A stretch of DNA of 24,758 bases, from positions 1-24,758 of the forward strand of contig CAYSZH010000060.1 of assembly GCA_964435305.1 (NCBI GenBank), given 5' to 3'. Position 1 is the first letter of the stretch, and the number at the start of each line of letters is the position of its first letter. The notes under the pieces are model-generated. The model was not told the origin of the DNA. It did not search any database and saw nothing but the letters and a program-made list of their open reading frames with translations. Below, in pieces: positions 1 to 8,110 of the stretch. The position numbers and the translations under genes are program-made. This DNA is from Granulosicoccus sp964435305. GTDB taxonomy: Bacteria; Pseudomonadota; Gammaproteobacteria; Granulosicoccales; Granulosicoccaceae.

Positions 1-936
1 CGACTCACCACGGCGCAGCTCAATAACCATGCGCATGCCGTCTTTATCTGACTCATCACGCAGCTCTGAGATGCCTTCGATTTTTTTGTCTTTAACCAGC
101 TCGGCAATTTTTTCAAGCAACCTTGCCTTATTAACCTGATAGGGAAGCTCCGAAACAATAATGGTGTCTTTACCGGTTTTTTCGTCATGCTCTACAGTAG
201 CGAGCGCACGGATATACACTTTACCTTTACCGGTTCGGTAAGCTTCGCGTATTCCGCGAGCACCATTAATGATGCCGCCCGTTGGAAAGTCCGGACCTGG
301 CAAATGTTGCATCAAACCTTCGATGGTGATCTCTGGTTCGTCGAGCATGGCAATAGTGGCATTGACCACTTCACTTATATTATGTGGCGGAATGTTGGTG
401 GCCATGCCCACCGCGATGCCGGACGATCCATTAACCAACAAGTGCGGAATACGTGATGGCAACACTGTTGGCTCACTTTCTGAGCCATCGTAGTTGGGTG
501 AAAAATCGACCGTTTCCTGATCGATATCGGCCAATAGCTCTTGCGCAATTTTGGCCATGCGTACTTCGGTGTACCGCATCGCAGCTGGTGGATCACCATC
601 GACAGAACCAAAGTTCCCCTGACCATCTATTAGCATGTAGCGCATGCTAAACGGCTGCGCCATACGTACCATGGAGTCGTAGATGGCCGAATCGCCGTGC
701 GGGTGATATTTACCCATGACATCACCGACCACGCGAGCCGATTTACGGTGCGGTTTGTTCCAGTCGTAGTTTTGCTCATGCATGGCATAGAGCACACGCC
801 GGTGCACAGGCTTAAGCCCGTCGCGCACGTCTGGCAACGCTCGACCAACGATAACGCTCATGGCGTAATCGAGGTACGACTGCCGCATCTCGTCTTCGAG
901 ATTAATCGGTAAAATTTCTTTGGCGAAATCTGACAT
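1..936 (-). CDS. gyrA: DNA gyrase subunit A, N-terminal part (runs off the left edge)
   Basis: This is the first 312 codons of gyrase subunit A, the breakage-reunion subunit that introduces negative supercoils with GyrB. The start codon is at 936 and the reading frame runs open to base 1, so the C-terminal DNA-wrapping domain lies outside the window. The reading opens MSDFAKEILPINLEDEMRQS. The catalytic tyrosine is Tyr122 in AAMRYTE, and numbering matches E. coli exactly. The quinolone-resistance region reads HPHGDSAIYDS, so positions 83 (Ser) and 87 (Asp) carry the residues found in susceptible strains. No strong Shine-Dalgarno precedes the start. It diverges from ubiG across about 208 bp that must hold promoters for both; I could not identify a convincing one. 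Identity is essentially certain. Confidence 0.97.
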   Translation of the reverse strand, partial: MSDFAKEILPINLEDEMRQSYLDYAMSVIVGRALPDVRDGLKPVHRRVLYAMHEQNYDWNKPHRKSARVVGDVMGKYHPHGDSAIYDSMVRMAQPFSMRYMLIDGQGNFGSVDGDPPAAMRYTEVRMAKIAQELLADIDQETVDFSPNYDGSESEPTVLPSRIPHLLVNGSSGIAVGMATNIPPHNISEVVNATIAMLDEPEITIEGLMQHLPGPDFPTGGIINGARGIREAYRTGKGKVYIRALATVEHDEKTGKDTIIVSELPYQVNKARLLEKIAELVKDKKIEGISELRDESDKDGMRMVIELRRGES

Positions 937-1144
937 AGTTGCGAGGAAAGACCGCTGAAGCAGATGCTTGGTTAAGCCCGCAATTCTATCACATAGCAGG
1001 GCCTCACACAGCGTTCAAGCGCTTTTTAGCATGCTATTAAGGCCCCGCCCTCATCCGGACCAAATTCATGCACTCAGAGGAGCATTTTGCGAGATAATAC
1101 AGCTCTGCATCCGACACACAACTCGACCTAAAACAGGCACGCAC

Positions 1145-1855
1145 ATGAACGCCAACGTTGATCAAAAAGAGCTGGAAAAATTTTCAGAACTGGCCAGTCG
1201 CTGGTGGGACCCCAATAGTGAGTTTCGGCCACTGCATCAGATCAACCCACTGCGCCTTGGCTGGATTAATGAACGTGCAGCTTTAGCAGGCAAACGTGTG
1301 CTGGACGTCGGTTGTGGCGGCGGCATTTTATCTGAATCCATGGCTCGCTCAGGTGCCGATGTGCTGGGCATCGATCTGGCCGATGCACCTTTATCCGTGG
1401 CACGCTTACACGCACTGGAAACAGAAACGAATGTTGAGTACCAGCTACAGTCTGCTGAAGACTGTGCCGCGACACAGGCAGGCAGCTTCGATGTGGTCAC
1501 CTGCCTTGAGGTCCTTGAGCACGTGCCCGACCCGGCGTCGACTGTGGCAGCCTGCGCCAAGTTACTCAAGCCTGATGGACACTTATATTTATCTACCATC
1601 AACCGCAACCCAAAGTCCTGGTTATTTGCCATCGTTGGCGCAGAATATGTCCTTAAACTGCTTCCAAAAGGTACACACGAACACAAACGCTTTATCACTC
1701 CAGCCGAACTTGATGCTCTTTGTCGGCAAAGCAAACTGTCGGTATCCGATATTACCGGGCTCATATATAACCCGTTTTCCAAAGTCTATTCACTGGCTGA
1801 AGATGTCAGTGTGAACTACATGCTAGAGGCTCGGTTTTCGCAACACGCCGATTGA
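1145..1855 (+). CDS. ubiG: Ubiquinone biosynthesis O-methyltransferase UbiG
   Basis: SAM-dependent methyltransferase that carries out both O-methylation steps of ubiquinone synthesis. The 236-residue protein matches the family length (about 240). It opens MNANVDQKELEKFSELASRWWD, the typical UbiG N-terminus ending in the FxxxAxxWWD signature. The SAM-binding motif I is VLDVGCGGG at residues 52–60, followed by the acidic GIDLAD strand end. The late motif ITGLIYNPFSKVYSL is also typical. The open frame extends upstream to 968, but those residues do not resemble UbiG, so the ATG at 1145 is chosen. It is the first gene of a rightward series. The next gene starts one base after this stop codon, which suggests translational coupling. 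Confidence 0.95.
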   Translation: MNANVDQKELEKFSELASRWWDPNSEFRPLHQINPLRLGWINERAALAGKRVLDVGCGGGILSESMARSGADVLGIDLADAPLSVARLHALETETNVEYQLQSAEDCAATQAGSFDVVTCLEVLEHVPDPASTVAACAKLLKPDGHLYLSTINRNPKSWLFAIVGAEYVLKLLPKGTHEHKRFITPAELDALCRQSKLSVSDITGLIYNPFSKVYSLAEDVSVNYMLEARFSQHAD

Positions 1856-1856
1856 C

Positions 1857-2774
1857 ATGAATGATTCGCTCACACAACCAGCTGATGGGACCACGCTCTA
1901 CTACGCCTTGTTGTACAACACCGAGCAGGAACGCCGCCAGTTCATGCACATGCTGCAATTGATTACGGCCCTTGAATGCAGCATGCATGAGGTTACCGAA
2001 CCACAGGTCGCTGAAAAAAAAGTACATTGGTGGCATGAGGAACTGGCCCGCCTTGGCAAGGCCCAGGCCCGTCACCCGGTCTGTTTAGATGTGCAAGGAT
2101 TTATTTATAACGAGCAGGTGGTAACGCATAGCCTCGCAGTACTCTCTGCCGCCGCCAATGAACGCTATTCGCCGGCACAATCAATTGAGGATTGGCAGCT
2201 GGGTTTACAACAAGACTACAACGCAAGGCTTGCACTGCTACAGCTGGCCTTGGCAAGCGGCACTGATCTTCCAGTACACACGCACAACAGCAAAGAAGCG
2301 CGCCAAAGTCCTGCCCAGGCCAACGCGATTCCAAACGCCTTGTGGATGGCGCAACTTGCACTGGCGCTTGGCCACTTTGATTGCCTGGACAATCTGGCGC
2401 TTCTGCTACACAAAGGGCTTGCCGTCTACAGCGACGCACATTATCAGCAACATAAGCTTCAGCCTGAGAAATTAATCGAGGCGCGCGCCAAAACCACGGA
2501 AAGCGATGTTCATAACTTCATCCAGAAACAGTTGCAGTTGGCCTTAGCCGAATTTGACAAATTGGCAGAAATGCTTAAGCGCAGCGATTCCCGATATACA
2601 CAGCATGAACTACCGTTCCTTATATTGGCAAAGCTTCGCCATAAACAACTGCAGTTGTGGCAAAAGCAGCAACCCGACTTACTCAGAGAGTCGATTAAAC
2701 TTACGCCTATTACGAAGTTCTGGCACGCCTGGCGTTGCCGGCGGCACTATCTATCGATGCGCGCGGTCGCGTAA
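1857..2774 (+). CDS. Squalene/phytoene synthase-fold protein, probably non-catalytic
   Basis: A 305-residue, mostly alpha-helical protein of the squalene/phytoene synthase superfamily. The N-terminus shows the family pattern: LYYALLYNTEQERRQ, then the helix with EVTEPQVAEKK, WWHEEL near residue 58, and HPV near residue 73. The two Asp-rich motifs (DxxxD type) that bind Mg-diphosphate in true prenyl synthases are not visible, so it probably does not make squalene or phytoene. Divergent members such as the mitochondrial complex I assembly factor NDUFAF6 show that the fold can lose catalysis. The ATG lies one base after the ubiG stop. In Pseudomonas the gene between ubiG and yciK is the phosphatase mupP; here this gene occupies that slot. 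Function is unknown; the family call is moderately secure. Confidence 0.65.
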   Translation: MNDSLTQPADGTTLYYALLYNTEQERRQFMHMLQLITALECSMHEVTEPQVAEKKVHWWHEELARLGKAQARHPVCLDVQGFIYNEQVVTHSLAVLSAAANERYSPAQSIEDWQLGLQQDYNARLALLQLALASGTDLPVHTHNSKEARQSPAQANAIPNALWMAQLALALGHFDCLDNLALLLHKGLAVYSDAHYQQHKLQPEKLIEARAKTTESDVHNFIQKQLQLALAEFDKLAEMLKRSDSRYTQHELPFLILAKLRHKQLQLWQKQQPDLLRESIKLTPITKFWHAWRCRRHYLSMRAVA

Positions 2775-2824
2775 ACTCAAATGATATGACTCTACCTGCC
2801 TCTACAATTCCGATTAGTGCTGCG

Positions 2825-3580
2825 ATGCTGTCATTCTCGCTTGAAAAGGATGCACTTCGCGACCGTATTGTCGTGATCACAGGTGCCACTGGTGGGTTGG
2901 GGACAGCGCTTTCACGTGCCTGCACCAGTGCTGGTGCAACCGTGGTACTCATCGGTAAAAGTGTCGAAAAACTCGAAGCGCTTTACGATGTACTCGAGAG
3001 CATCCCCGGGGCGGCGCAACCGGCAATCATTCCGGTTAATCAGGAAGTGGCGACCGAGGCAGATTACTTACAACTTGCCGACATGCTCAAGGAAGAATTT
3101 GGGCAAATCGATGCTTTAGTGCACACCGCAGCCGAACTGGGTGTTGTAACACCGATGCCAGCTATCCCACAAGCACAATGGACTAAAGTGATGTCGATTA
3201 ACTTTACCAGTGCACGTTTATTAACGATGGCGCTTTTACCATTACTAGGCAATTCGGATAACGCCAGCATCGTGTTTACACTCGACAAAAAACCCGGGGC
3301 GTATTGGGGCCCTTATGGCGTGTCCAAAGATGCGCTAAAAAGCATGGCCAATATGTTATTCGATGAAACCTCTAGCCAGTTTGATGAACAAGGCAACCCC
3401 AAACTCGCAATCAACACCATAGACCCGGGCCCCATGCGCACCCCACTGCGTCGCCGCGCTTTTCCAGGTGAACTTGAATCAGAATCAGCACCACCGGAAG
3501 AACAGTTGGGCGCGTTTCTCGCTTTACTTAGCCGATCGGATAAAAAACTCAACGGGGCTAACGTTACGCATCATGTCTAA
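2825..3580 (+). CDS. Short-chain dehydrogenase/reductase, YciK-like
   Basis: A 251-residue Rossmann-fold oxidoreductase of the classical SDR type. Visible elements are the nucleotide-binding TGATGGLG (residues 19–26), an altered NAG motif (HTAAELG, about 100–106), INF with Asn126, YGVSK (Tyr164/Lys168) and DPGPMRTPLRRRAFP, the typical C-terminal YciK signature. The Ser that normally precedes the YxxxK motif is missing: the segment reads VFTLDKKPGAYWGPY. The start is uncertain: ATG 2825 gives a protein matching YciK in length and N-terminus, ATG 2786 adds 13 residues, and TTG 2735 would overlap the preceding gene. None has a clear ribosome binding site. The 3' end overlaps davA by 8 bp. Substrate unknown. 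In other gammaproteobacteria a yciK-like gene also follows ubiG. Confidence 0.85.
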   Translation: MLSFSLEKDALRDRIVVITGATGGLGTALSRACTSAGATVVLIGKSVEKLEALYDVLESIPGAAQPAIIPVNQEVATEADYLQLADMLKEEFGQIDALVHTAAELGVVTPMPAIPQAQWTKVMSINFTSARLLTMALLPLLGNSDNASIVFTLDKKPGAYWGPYGVSKDALKSMANMLFDETSSQFDEQGNPKLAINTIDPGPMRTPLRRRAFPGELESESAPPEEQLGAFLALLSRSDKKLNGANVTHHV

Positions 3581-4382
3581 TCAGCTCACCATCGCTCTAC
3601 TGCAACATGTTTCCACCCCAAACAATTTGGAAGCATCACTGAAACGCATGGAAGACAACGCCCGCCTTGCGGCAAGTGATGGTGCCAATCTAATCTTGTT
3701 TCCTGAGGCAAGCCTCACCGGCTACAACAACTCGAAAGAACAGACGGACGCGATTGCGCAAAACGCATCAGGTCCGTCATTCGAGCGTATTGCCCGCATC
3801 GCACAAGATAACAGCATTGCCATTGCCTATGGGTTTGCCGAACGCGATGGCGATGCGGTGTACAACAGCGTGCAAATGATTGACGAAAACGGGGATGCTG
3901 CATTGCTGTACCGAAAGTCTCATTTATGGGGTGATCAGGATCGCCGCTTGTTTAGCGCAGGCGATGCACAAAGCAAACTTATTGACTTTCATGGCTGGTC
4001 GCTGGGGTTTTTAATTTGCTATGACATCGAATTTCCGGAAAACGTACGGCATCTGGCATTGGCAGGCGCCGAACTCATACTGACCCCCACGGCCTTGATG
4101 TCACCTTGGACGACGGTCGCTGATAAAGTGTTACCGGTGCGCGCATACGAAAATCAAGTGTTTATTGCTTACGCTAATTTTTGTGGCGCTGAACATGAAC
4201 AACAGTATGTGGGGCACAGCTGCATTGTCGATCCTGCCGGCGAAAATATGGCGAAGGCATCAACAAATGAAGCGTTGTTAATTGCGCAACTGGATAAAAG
4301 CAGCATCGCCGATATGCGCGCGGCATTACCCTATCACCATGATCGAAGGCCAGAACTTTACAGCGCACTGACAAAAGAGTAA
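3573..4382 (+). CDS. davA: 5-aminopentanamidase (5-aminovaleramide amidohydrolase), nitrilase superfamily
   Basis: A 269-residue nitrilase-superfamily amidohydrolase. The catalytic triad is visible as Glu45 (LFPEASLTGY), Lys115 (YRKSHLWG) and Cys149 (LICYDIEFPE). The sequence around the triad and further on (AGAELILTPTA, YANFCGAE) closely resembles what I recall of Pseudomonas putida DavA, which hydrolyses 5-aminopentanamide to 5-aminovalerate and ammonia in aerobic lysine catabolism. The neighbouring davB makes exactly that substrate, which strongly supports the call. The ATG at 3573 lies inside the last codons of the SDR gene (8-bp overlap), so translation is probably coupled. The order here is davA then davB; in P. 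putida I recall davB first. The later pathway enzymes (5-aminovalerate transaminase, glutarate semialdehyde dehydrogenase) are not in this window. Confidence 0.88.
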   Translation: MSNQLTIALLQHVSTPNNLEASLKRMEDNARLAASDGANLILFPEASLTGYNNSKEQTDAIAQNASGPSFERIARIAQDNSIAIAYGFAERDGDAVYNSVQMIDENGDAALLYRKSHLWGDQDRRLFSAGDAQSKLIDFHGWSLGFLICYDIEFPENVRHLALAGAELILTPTALMSPWTTVADKVLPVRAYENQVFIAYANFCGAEHEQQYVGHSCIVDPAGENMAKASTNEALLIAQLDKSSIADMRAALPYHHDRRPELYSALTKE

Positions 4383-4453
4383 TTAATCTATTCGCATGTG
4401 TTTGCGCGTTTTACTATTTTTAAGTTTGATAACGTTTTAACTATCGTTTAAAA

Positions 4454-6121
4454 ATGAATAAACCGATTAGCATGTTTGGCCCGGACTTTCCGTTTGCCTA
4501 CGATGACTGGATTCAGCACGATGCAGGTTTGGGATCCATCCCAGATGCAAAAAAAGGATCTAAAGTTGCGATAGTGGGTGCTGGTGTATCCGGCCTCGTG
4601 GCTGGTGTTGAGCTTCTGAAGCTTGGCCTTCACCCGATTTTGTTTGAATCCGGGCGCATCGGCGGACGTTTACGATCAGAACCGTTTCCTAATGCCAAGG
4701 GTATCGTGGCTGAGCTCGGCGGCATGCGTTTTCCTGATTCTGCCAGCACATTCAATCATTACGTGGATTTGTTTAATCTGCAACCCCGCCCCTTTCCGAA
4801 CCCACTGACCGATGCGGCGGGCAGCACGGTAATCGATCTCGCTGGCGAGCCTCTGTATGCCACATCATTAGATGACCTACCCCCACTCTTTAAAGAGGTG
4901 GCTGAAGCATGGGCTACAGCCCTTGAAACACAGGCCTGTTTTGCGCCACTGCAAGCGGCCATCAAAGCACGCGATGCCAAGGCCATCAAAGCGCTATGGG
5001 ACCCCTTAGTACATGAATGGGACGATCGCACCTTCTACGATTTTTTAGCAAGCGCACCAGCCTTCAAGCGCTTAAGCTTTAAACATAAAGAAGTATTTGG
5101 GCAGGTCGGCTTTGGCACGGGCGGCTGGGACTCGGACTTTCGAAATTCCATGTTGGAGATACTGCGAGTGGTGCTGACCGACTGCGATGCCAATCAAAGG
5201 CTTATTGTGGGCGGAGCAGAACAACTACCGCGGGGTTTATGGGAATACAGCGCAGATAAAAGTGCGCATTGGCCAGCCGGTACAAGCTTGTCCTCTTTAC
5301 ATGATGGTGCAACCCGCCCGGCGGTTAAAAAAATTGCACGAGGCCCAGACAATACGTTTGCCATCATTGACCGCTATGGCAACGAACATATCGTAGACGC
5401 CGTGTTGGCAACCTGCCAAAGCTGGTTATTAACGACCAGCATCGATACCGATGAAAGTCTATTTTCACAAGATTTGTGGATGGCTCTGGACAGAACAAGC
5501 TATATGCAGTCGTCCAAAACGTTTGTTATGGTTGATCGTCCGTTTTGGAAGGACATCGATTCAACTACGGGGCGGCACACCATGAGCATGACCTTAACCG
5601 ACCGGCTAACTCGCGGTACCTATTTGTTTGACAATGGAGATGATCAACCCGGAGTTATCTGTCTTACCTATAGTTGGATGTCAGATGCACTTAAAATGCT
5701 GCCCTTACCGGTTGAGCGTCGGGTGGAACTTGCGTTGGATGCACTGCAAAAAATCTACCCCGATGTCAACATACGCCAACATATCATTGGTCAGCCGCAG
5801 ACCATTTCCTGGGAAGCCGATCCAAATTTTTTAGGCGCGTTTAAAGGGGCGCTGCCTGGGCACTATCGATACAATCGACGCATGTACACGCACTTTATGC
5901 AAAACGAACTACCCGCGGCACAGCAAGGTATATTTATCGCAGGTGATGATGTGTCATGGACGCCAGGCTGGGCCGAAGGTGCTGTACAAACGGCTTTGAA
6001 TGCTGTTTGGGGAATCATTAGGCATATGGGCGGCCGCTGCGACAAAGCCAACCCCGGACCAGGTGATTGTTTTGATCAGTTGAACCCCGTAGAACTTGAT
6101 AGCAACTCCCCACGCACGTAA
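4454..6121 (+). CDS. davB: L-lysine 2-monooxygenase (FAD flavoenzyme)
   Basis: A 555-residue flavin amine-oxidase-fold enzyme that decarboxylates and oxygenates L-lysine to 5-aminopentanamide. The dinucleotide-binding motif VAIVGAGVSG is at residues 38–47 with Glu65 ending the second strand, followed by GGRLRSE (70–76) and the substrate-side ELGGMRFP. Long blocks read like P. putida DavB, for example FGQVGFGTGGWDSDF, MQSSKTFVMVDRPFWK, TRGTYLFDNG and the C-terminal FAD segment FIAGDDVSWTPGWAEGAVQT. Length agrees with the family (about 560). A 71-bp A/T-rich gap separates it from davA; it contains two similar tracts, cgttttaa and cgtttaa, but no convincing promoter or Shine-Dalgarno. The neighbouring amidase that consumes its product makes the functional assignment strong. 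Confidence 0.93.
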   Translation: MNKPISMFGPDFPFAYDDWIQHDAGLGSIPDAKKGSKVAIVGAGVSGLVAGVELLKLGLHPILFESGRIGGRLRSEPFPNAKGIVAELGGMRFPDSASTFNHYVDLFNLQPRPFPNPLTDAAGSTVIDLAGEPLYATSLDDLPPLFKEVAEAWATALETQACFAPLQAAIKARDAKAIKALWDPLVHEWDDRTFYDFLASAPAFKRLSFKHKEVFGQVGFGTGGWDSDFRNSMLEILRVVLTDCDANQRLIVGGAEQLPRGLWEYSADKSAHWPAGTSLSSLHDGATRPAVKKIARGPDNTFAIIDRYGNEHIVDAVLATCQSWLLTTSIDTDESLFSQDLWMALDRTSYMQSSKTFVMVDRPFWKDIDSTTGRHTMSMTLTDRLTRGTYLFDNGDDQPGVICLTYSWMSDALKMLPLPVERRVELALDALQKIYPDVNIRQHIIGQPQTISWEADPNFLGAFKGALPGHYRYNRRMYTHFMQNELPAAQQGIFIAGDDVSWTPGWAEGAVQTALNAVWGIIRHMGGRCDKANPGPGDCFDQLNPVELDSNSPRT

Positions 6122-6139
6122 ATTCTTTAGGACACTCAC

Positions 6140-6676
6140 ATGGCTAAATCACTACAGGACCAACTACTAAAAGCTGGCCTTGCCAATAACAAACAAGCTA
6201 CCAAGGCGAAAAAAGCCAAAAACACGCGCGAAAAAATGCAGCGTAAAGGTGCTGAAATTGAAGACGAAACAGGCAAACTGGTTGATGAGGCGCAAGCTGC
6301 AAAACTGGAAAAAGACCGTGAACTAAACCGCCAACGCGATGCCATTGCCCAACAAAAGGCCATACAGGCACAGATAAAACAGCTGGTAGAACTAAACCGT
6401 ATAGCAGCCCGAGGTGAAATCGAGTACAGCTTTAGCGACGAAGGCAAGATCAAAACACTCTATATAGAGCCGGCGCAAAAGCAAGCCCTGACCAACGGGC
6501 AAATTGCCATTGTCAAGACCAGCAATAGCCCATACGAAATGGTGCACGCCACCATTGCACAAAAAATTGCCGAACGTGATGCATCGGTTTTAAAGCTGCT
6601 TAACGAAAAATCATCCGAAGAAGAAATCGATGACGAATACGCAGATTATCAAATCCCCGATGACCTTATGTGGTGA
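6140..6676 (+). CDS. DUF2058 (YaiL-family) protein
   Basis: A 178-residue, highly charged cytoplasmic protein of the DUF2058/YaiL family. The N-terminus MAKSLQDQLLKAGLANNKQA is typical. It is followed by a long Lys/Glu/Gln-rich coiled coil (about residues 25–85) and a C-terminal globular part with RGEIEYSFSDEGKIKTLYI and the acidic ending DDEYADYQIPDDLMW. Members are annotated as nucleoprotein or polynucleotide-associated regulators, without a settled role. A good ribosome binding site (taggac) sits just before the ATG. It lies 18 bp after davB and could share its transcript. It converges on the outer-membrane gene with only 19 bp between stops. The family call is secure, the function unknown. 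Confidence 0.9.
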   Translation: MAKSLQDQLLKAGLANNKQATKAKKAKNTREKMQRKGAEIEDETGKLVDEAQAAKLEKDRELNRQRDAIAQQKAIQAQIKQLVELNRIAARGEIEYSFSDEGKIKTLYIEPAQKQALTNGQIAIVKTSNSPYEMVHATIAQKIAERDASVLKLLNEKSSEEEIDDEYADYQIPDDLMW

Positions 6677-6695
6677 ACGTTATAAAAACCAGCCG

Positions 6696-7555
6696 CTAAC
6701 GAAGGTTAATCCGCACCCCAATACCCAACTGACCATTTCTGGCATGGTTTTCATAAGAGACAAAAACTTCACCGTACTTCAATGGCTGTAATAAACCAAG
6801 ACCTGCTGATATACCAGTGATGACATTTGGGCTTATACGTGTTTGATCACCCGCGCCTTGAACCTCAAAAGACATACCGGTGAGCCCGGCTAGCAAATAC
6901 CAAATAACACCACTACTGGTGAGCGGATCAAACGGACTGACCAACAGCTGTGCATTGACGATGTTCTGTTTTAGAGAAACTGCGGATGTTTGCTGTGCCT
7001 GCACGCCGGGTAGGATGGCCTGATGATAATCAGCTTGCAGTGCAAAACTATAGCGAGAGAACGAATCGTTTAGCGCATAAATAAAACCAGCCCCAAAACC
7101 GCTGCCGCTAAATTGCACACTGGACCTTGGACTANNNNNNNNNNNNNNNNNNNNNNNNNNNNNNNNNNNNNNNNNNNNNNNNNNNNNNNNNNNNNNNNNN
7201 NNNNNNNNNNNNNNNNNNNNNNNNNNNNNNNNNNAATAAAACCAGCCCCAAAACCGCTGCCGCTAAATTGCACACTGGACCTTGGACTAAAGGGGAAATG
7301 CCTTGTGCTAAGGCGTGCAATATCGGCATAAGCAATAAGATGCGGGTTGATACTGGCATTGACTCTAAGCGTTTGCCAGCGAAAGTCTTTGCCAAGCTCA
7401 TTAAGCCCGAGCTCAGCTGACAGCGGAGCGTACAGGTGAAGGTCAGCTGTGCGACCAGAAACCACACCCATAACCCCGCCGTAAGCGCTCATTGGCAACA
7501 ACAACACTAACAGGGTGAGTAACTGAGAATACCAACAGGTAAGGCGATGCCACAT
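6696..7555 (-). CDS. Outer-membrane beta-barrel protein, interrupted by an assembly gap
   Basis: Read leftward, the gene starts at 7555 with a good ribosome binding site (aaagga). It encodes a signal peptide (MWHRLTC… ending MSAYG, about residues 1–26) and then alternating strands typical of a small outer-membrane barrel, ending GQLGIGVRINLR. The frame is interrupted by 100 N at 7135–7234. The 55 bases on either side of the gap are identical, so the two contig ends overlap. Removing the N run and one copy (155 bases) leaves 705 bases, an intact frame of 234 residues reading smoothly from SSVQFSGSGFGAGFI into YALNDSFSRY. I treat it as one intact gene. I do not recognise a specific family or substrate. 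It is preceded by about 195 bp without a gene, where no clear promoter was found. Confidence 0.7.
7080..7134. repeat. Left copy of an exact 55-bp duplicate beside the assembly gap
   Basis: These 55 bases are identical to 7235–7289 on the other side of the N run. Both copies encode the same segment of the outer-membrane protein. The most economical reading is that this is the overlapping end of a contig and not a biological repeat. Confidence 0.9.
7135..7234. other. 100-N scaffold gap
   Basis: Exactly 100 N, a conventional placeholder for a gap of unknown size. Because the flanking contig ends overlap exactly, there is probably no missing sequence and the true chromosome is about 155 bases shorter here. 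Confidence 0.95.
7235..7289. repeat. Right copy of the 55-bp duplicate beside the assembly gap
   Basis: Exact copy of 7080–7134. Fifty-five bases is a common assembler k-mer length, which fits two contigs broken at a graph node and then scaffolded without merging. Confidence 0.9.
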
Positions 7556-7750
7556 AGCTAAGTCCTTTAAGCCAAGTCGGATTCCAACTTAGCAGAGACA
7601 AAACAGGCTATGTGCTACCAGAACGGCTATATACTGTGCCCAAAAGAGCAAACTTAAACAGCGAAGCTGAGTATCGATGACAAGCGTATAAAACCGGAGC
7701 GTTAATGCTGGCTGTTTTTACGCACACCCAATGCTCAAGCGGACAAGTAT

Positions 7751-8062
7751 TCAGGCATGCCCGCGATCAAGTACGGCCTCACCTTGCTCATCAATAATCT
7801 GCTTGCCTTTCTGAACACAGTGATCAACCGATGCTTCCAGCGTACTGTTGTTATCGGCGCGAATAAACGGAGTCTCCTTTAGCTCCCCAGCCACCTCTTT
7901 GCAAATCCTGCCAGCTGTGCGGAATTGACCACCCTCTGCCACAGGCTCAGGGATAATTGAGAAGCCTTTATATTCCACAGGTTCCGCCGCAGACTGTTTT
8001 GCCCCGCCGTCACCGCCACCGCCACCGCCAAAAAGAGATTTAAATAATTTCCCCAGCGCCAT
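7751..8062 (-). CDS. HlyU-family protein
   Basis: A 103-residue cytoplasmic protein of the HlyU transcriptional-activator family. Family features are the short amphipathic N-terminus MALGKLFKSLFG, then EPVEYKGFSIIPEP (about 27–40), GGQFRTAGRI, ELKETPFIRAD (60–70) and KQIIDEQGE (87–95). A glycine stretch (residues 12–20, GGGGGGDGG) forms a flexible linker between the N-terminal helix and the domain. Start ATG 8062 has a GGAG about 8 bases upstream. The family name comes from Vibrio hemolysin activation, but this short alpha-proteobacterial/gamma-proteobacterial type has no helix-turn-helix that I can see, so a direct DNA-binding role is not supported by the sequence. It diverges from ogt with 48 bp between starts. 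Confidence 0.8.
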   Translation of the reverse strand: MALGKLFKSLFGGGGGGDGGAKQSAAEPVEYKGFSIIPEPVAEGGQFRTAGRICKEVAGELKETPFIRADNNSTLEASVDHCVQKGKQIIDEQGEAVLDRGHA

Positions 8063-8110
8063 ACACTATGCTCCCGCTACAGTTTTAGATTACACCGCGC
8101 ATTGCAGTCC

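Noticed and set aside
1..936. Possible quinolone-resistance substitutions in GyrA.
   Set aside because: Positions 83 and 87 are Ser and Asp, the susceptible-type residues.
1083..1098. GATAAT element before ubiG as a promoter -10.
   Set aside because: No -35 at suitable spacing and no extended -10; too weak to list.
968..1144. In-frame upstream extension of ubiG (59 extra residues).
   Set aside because: The extra residues do not resemble UbiG; the ATG at 1145 gives the normal N-terminus and length.
1237..1782. 181-codon open frame on the - strand opposite ubiG.
   Set aside because: Antisense shadow of a secure gene, with no recognisable motifs or ribosome binding site.
7080..7289. Biological tandem duplication within the outer-membrane gene.
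   Set aside because: The exact 55-bp identity around a 100-N placeholder and restoration of frame on collapse favour an assembly artefact.
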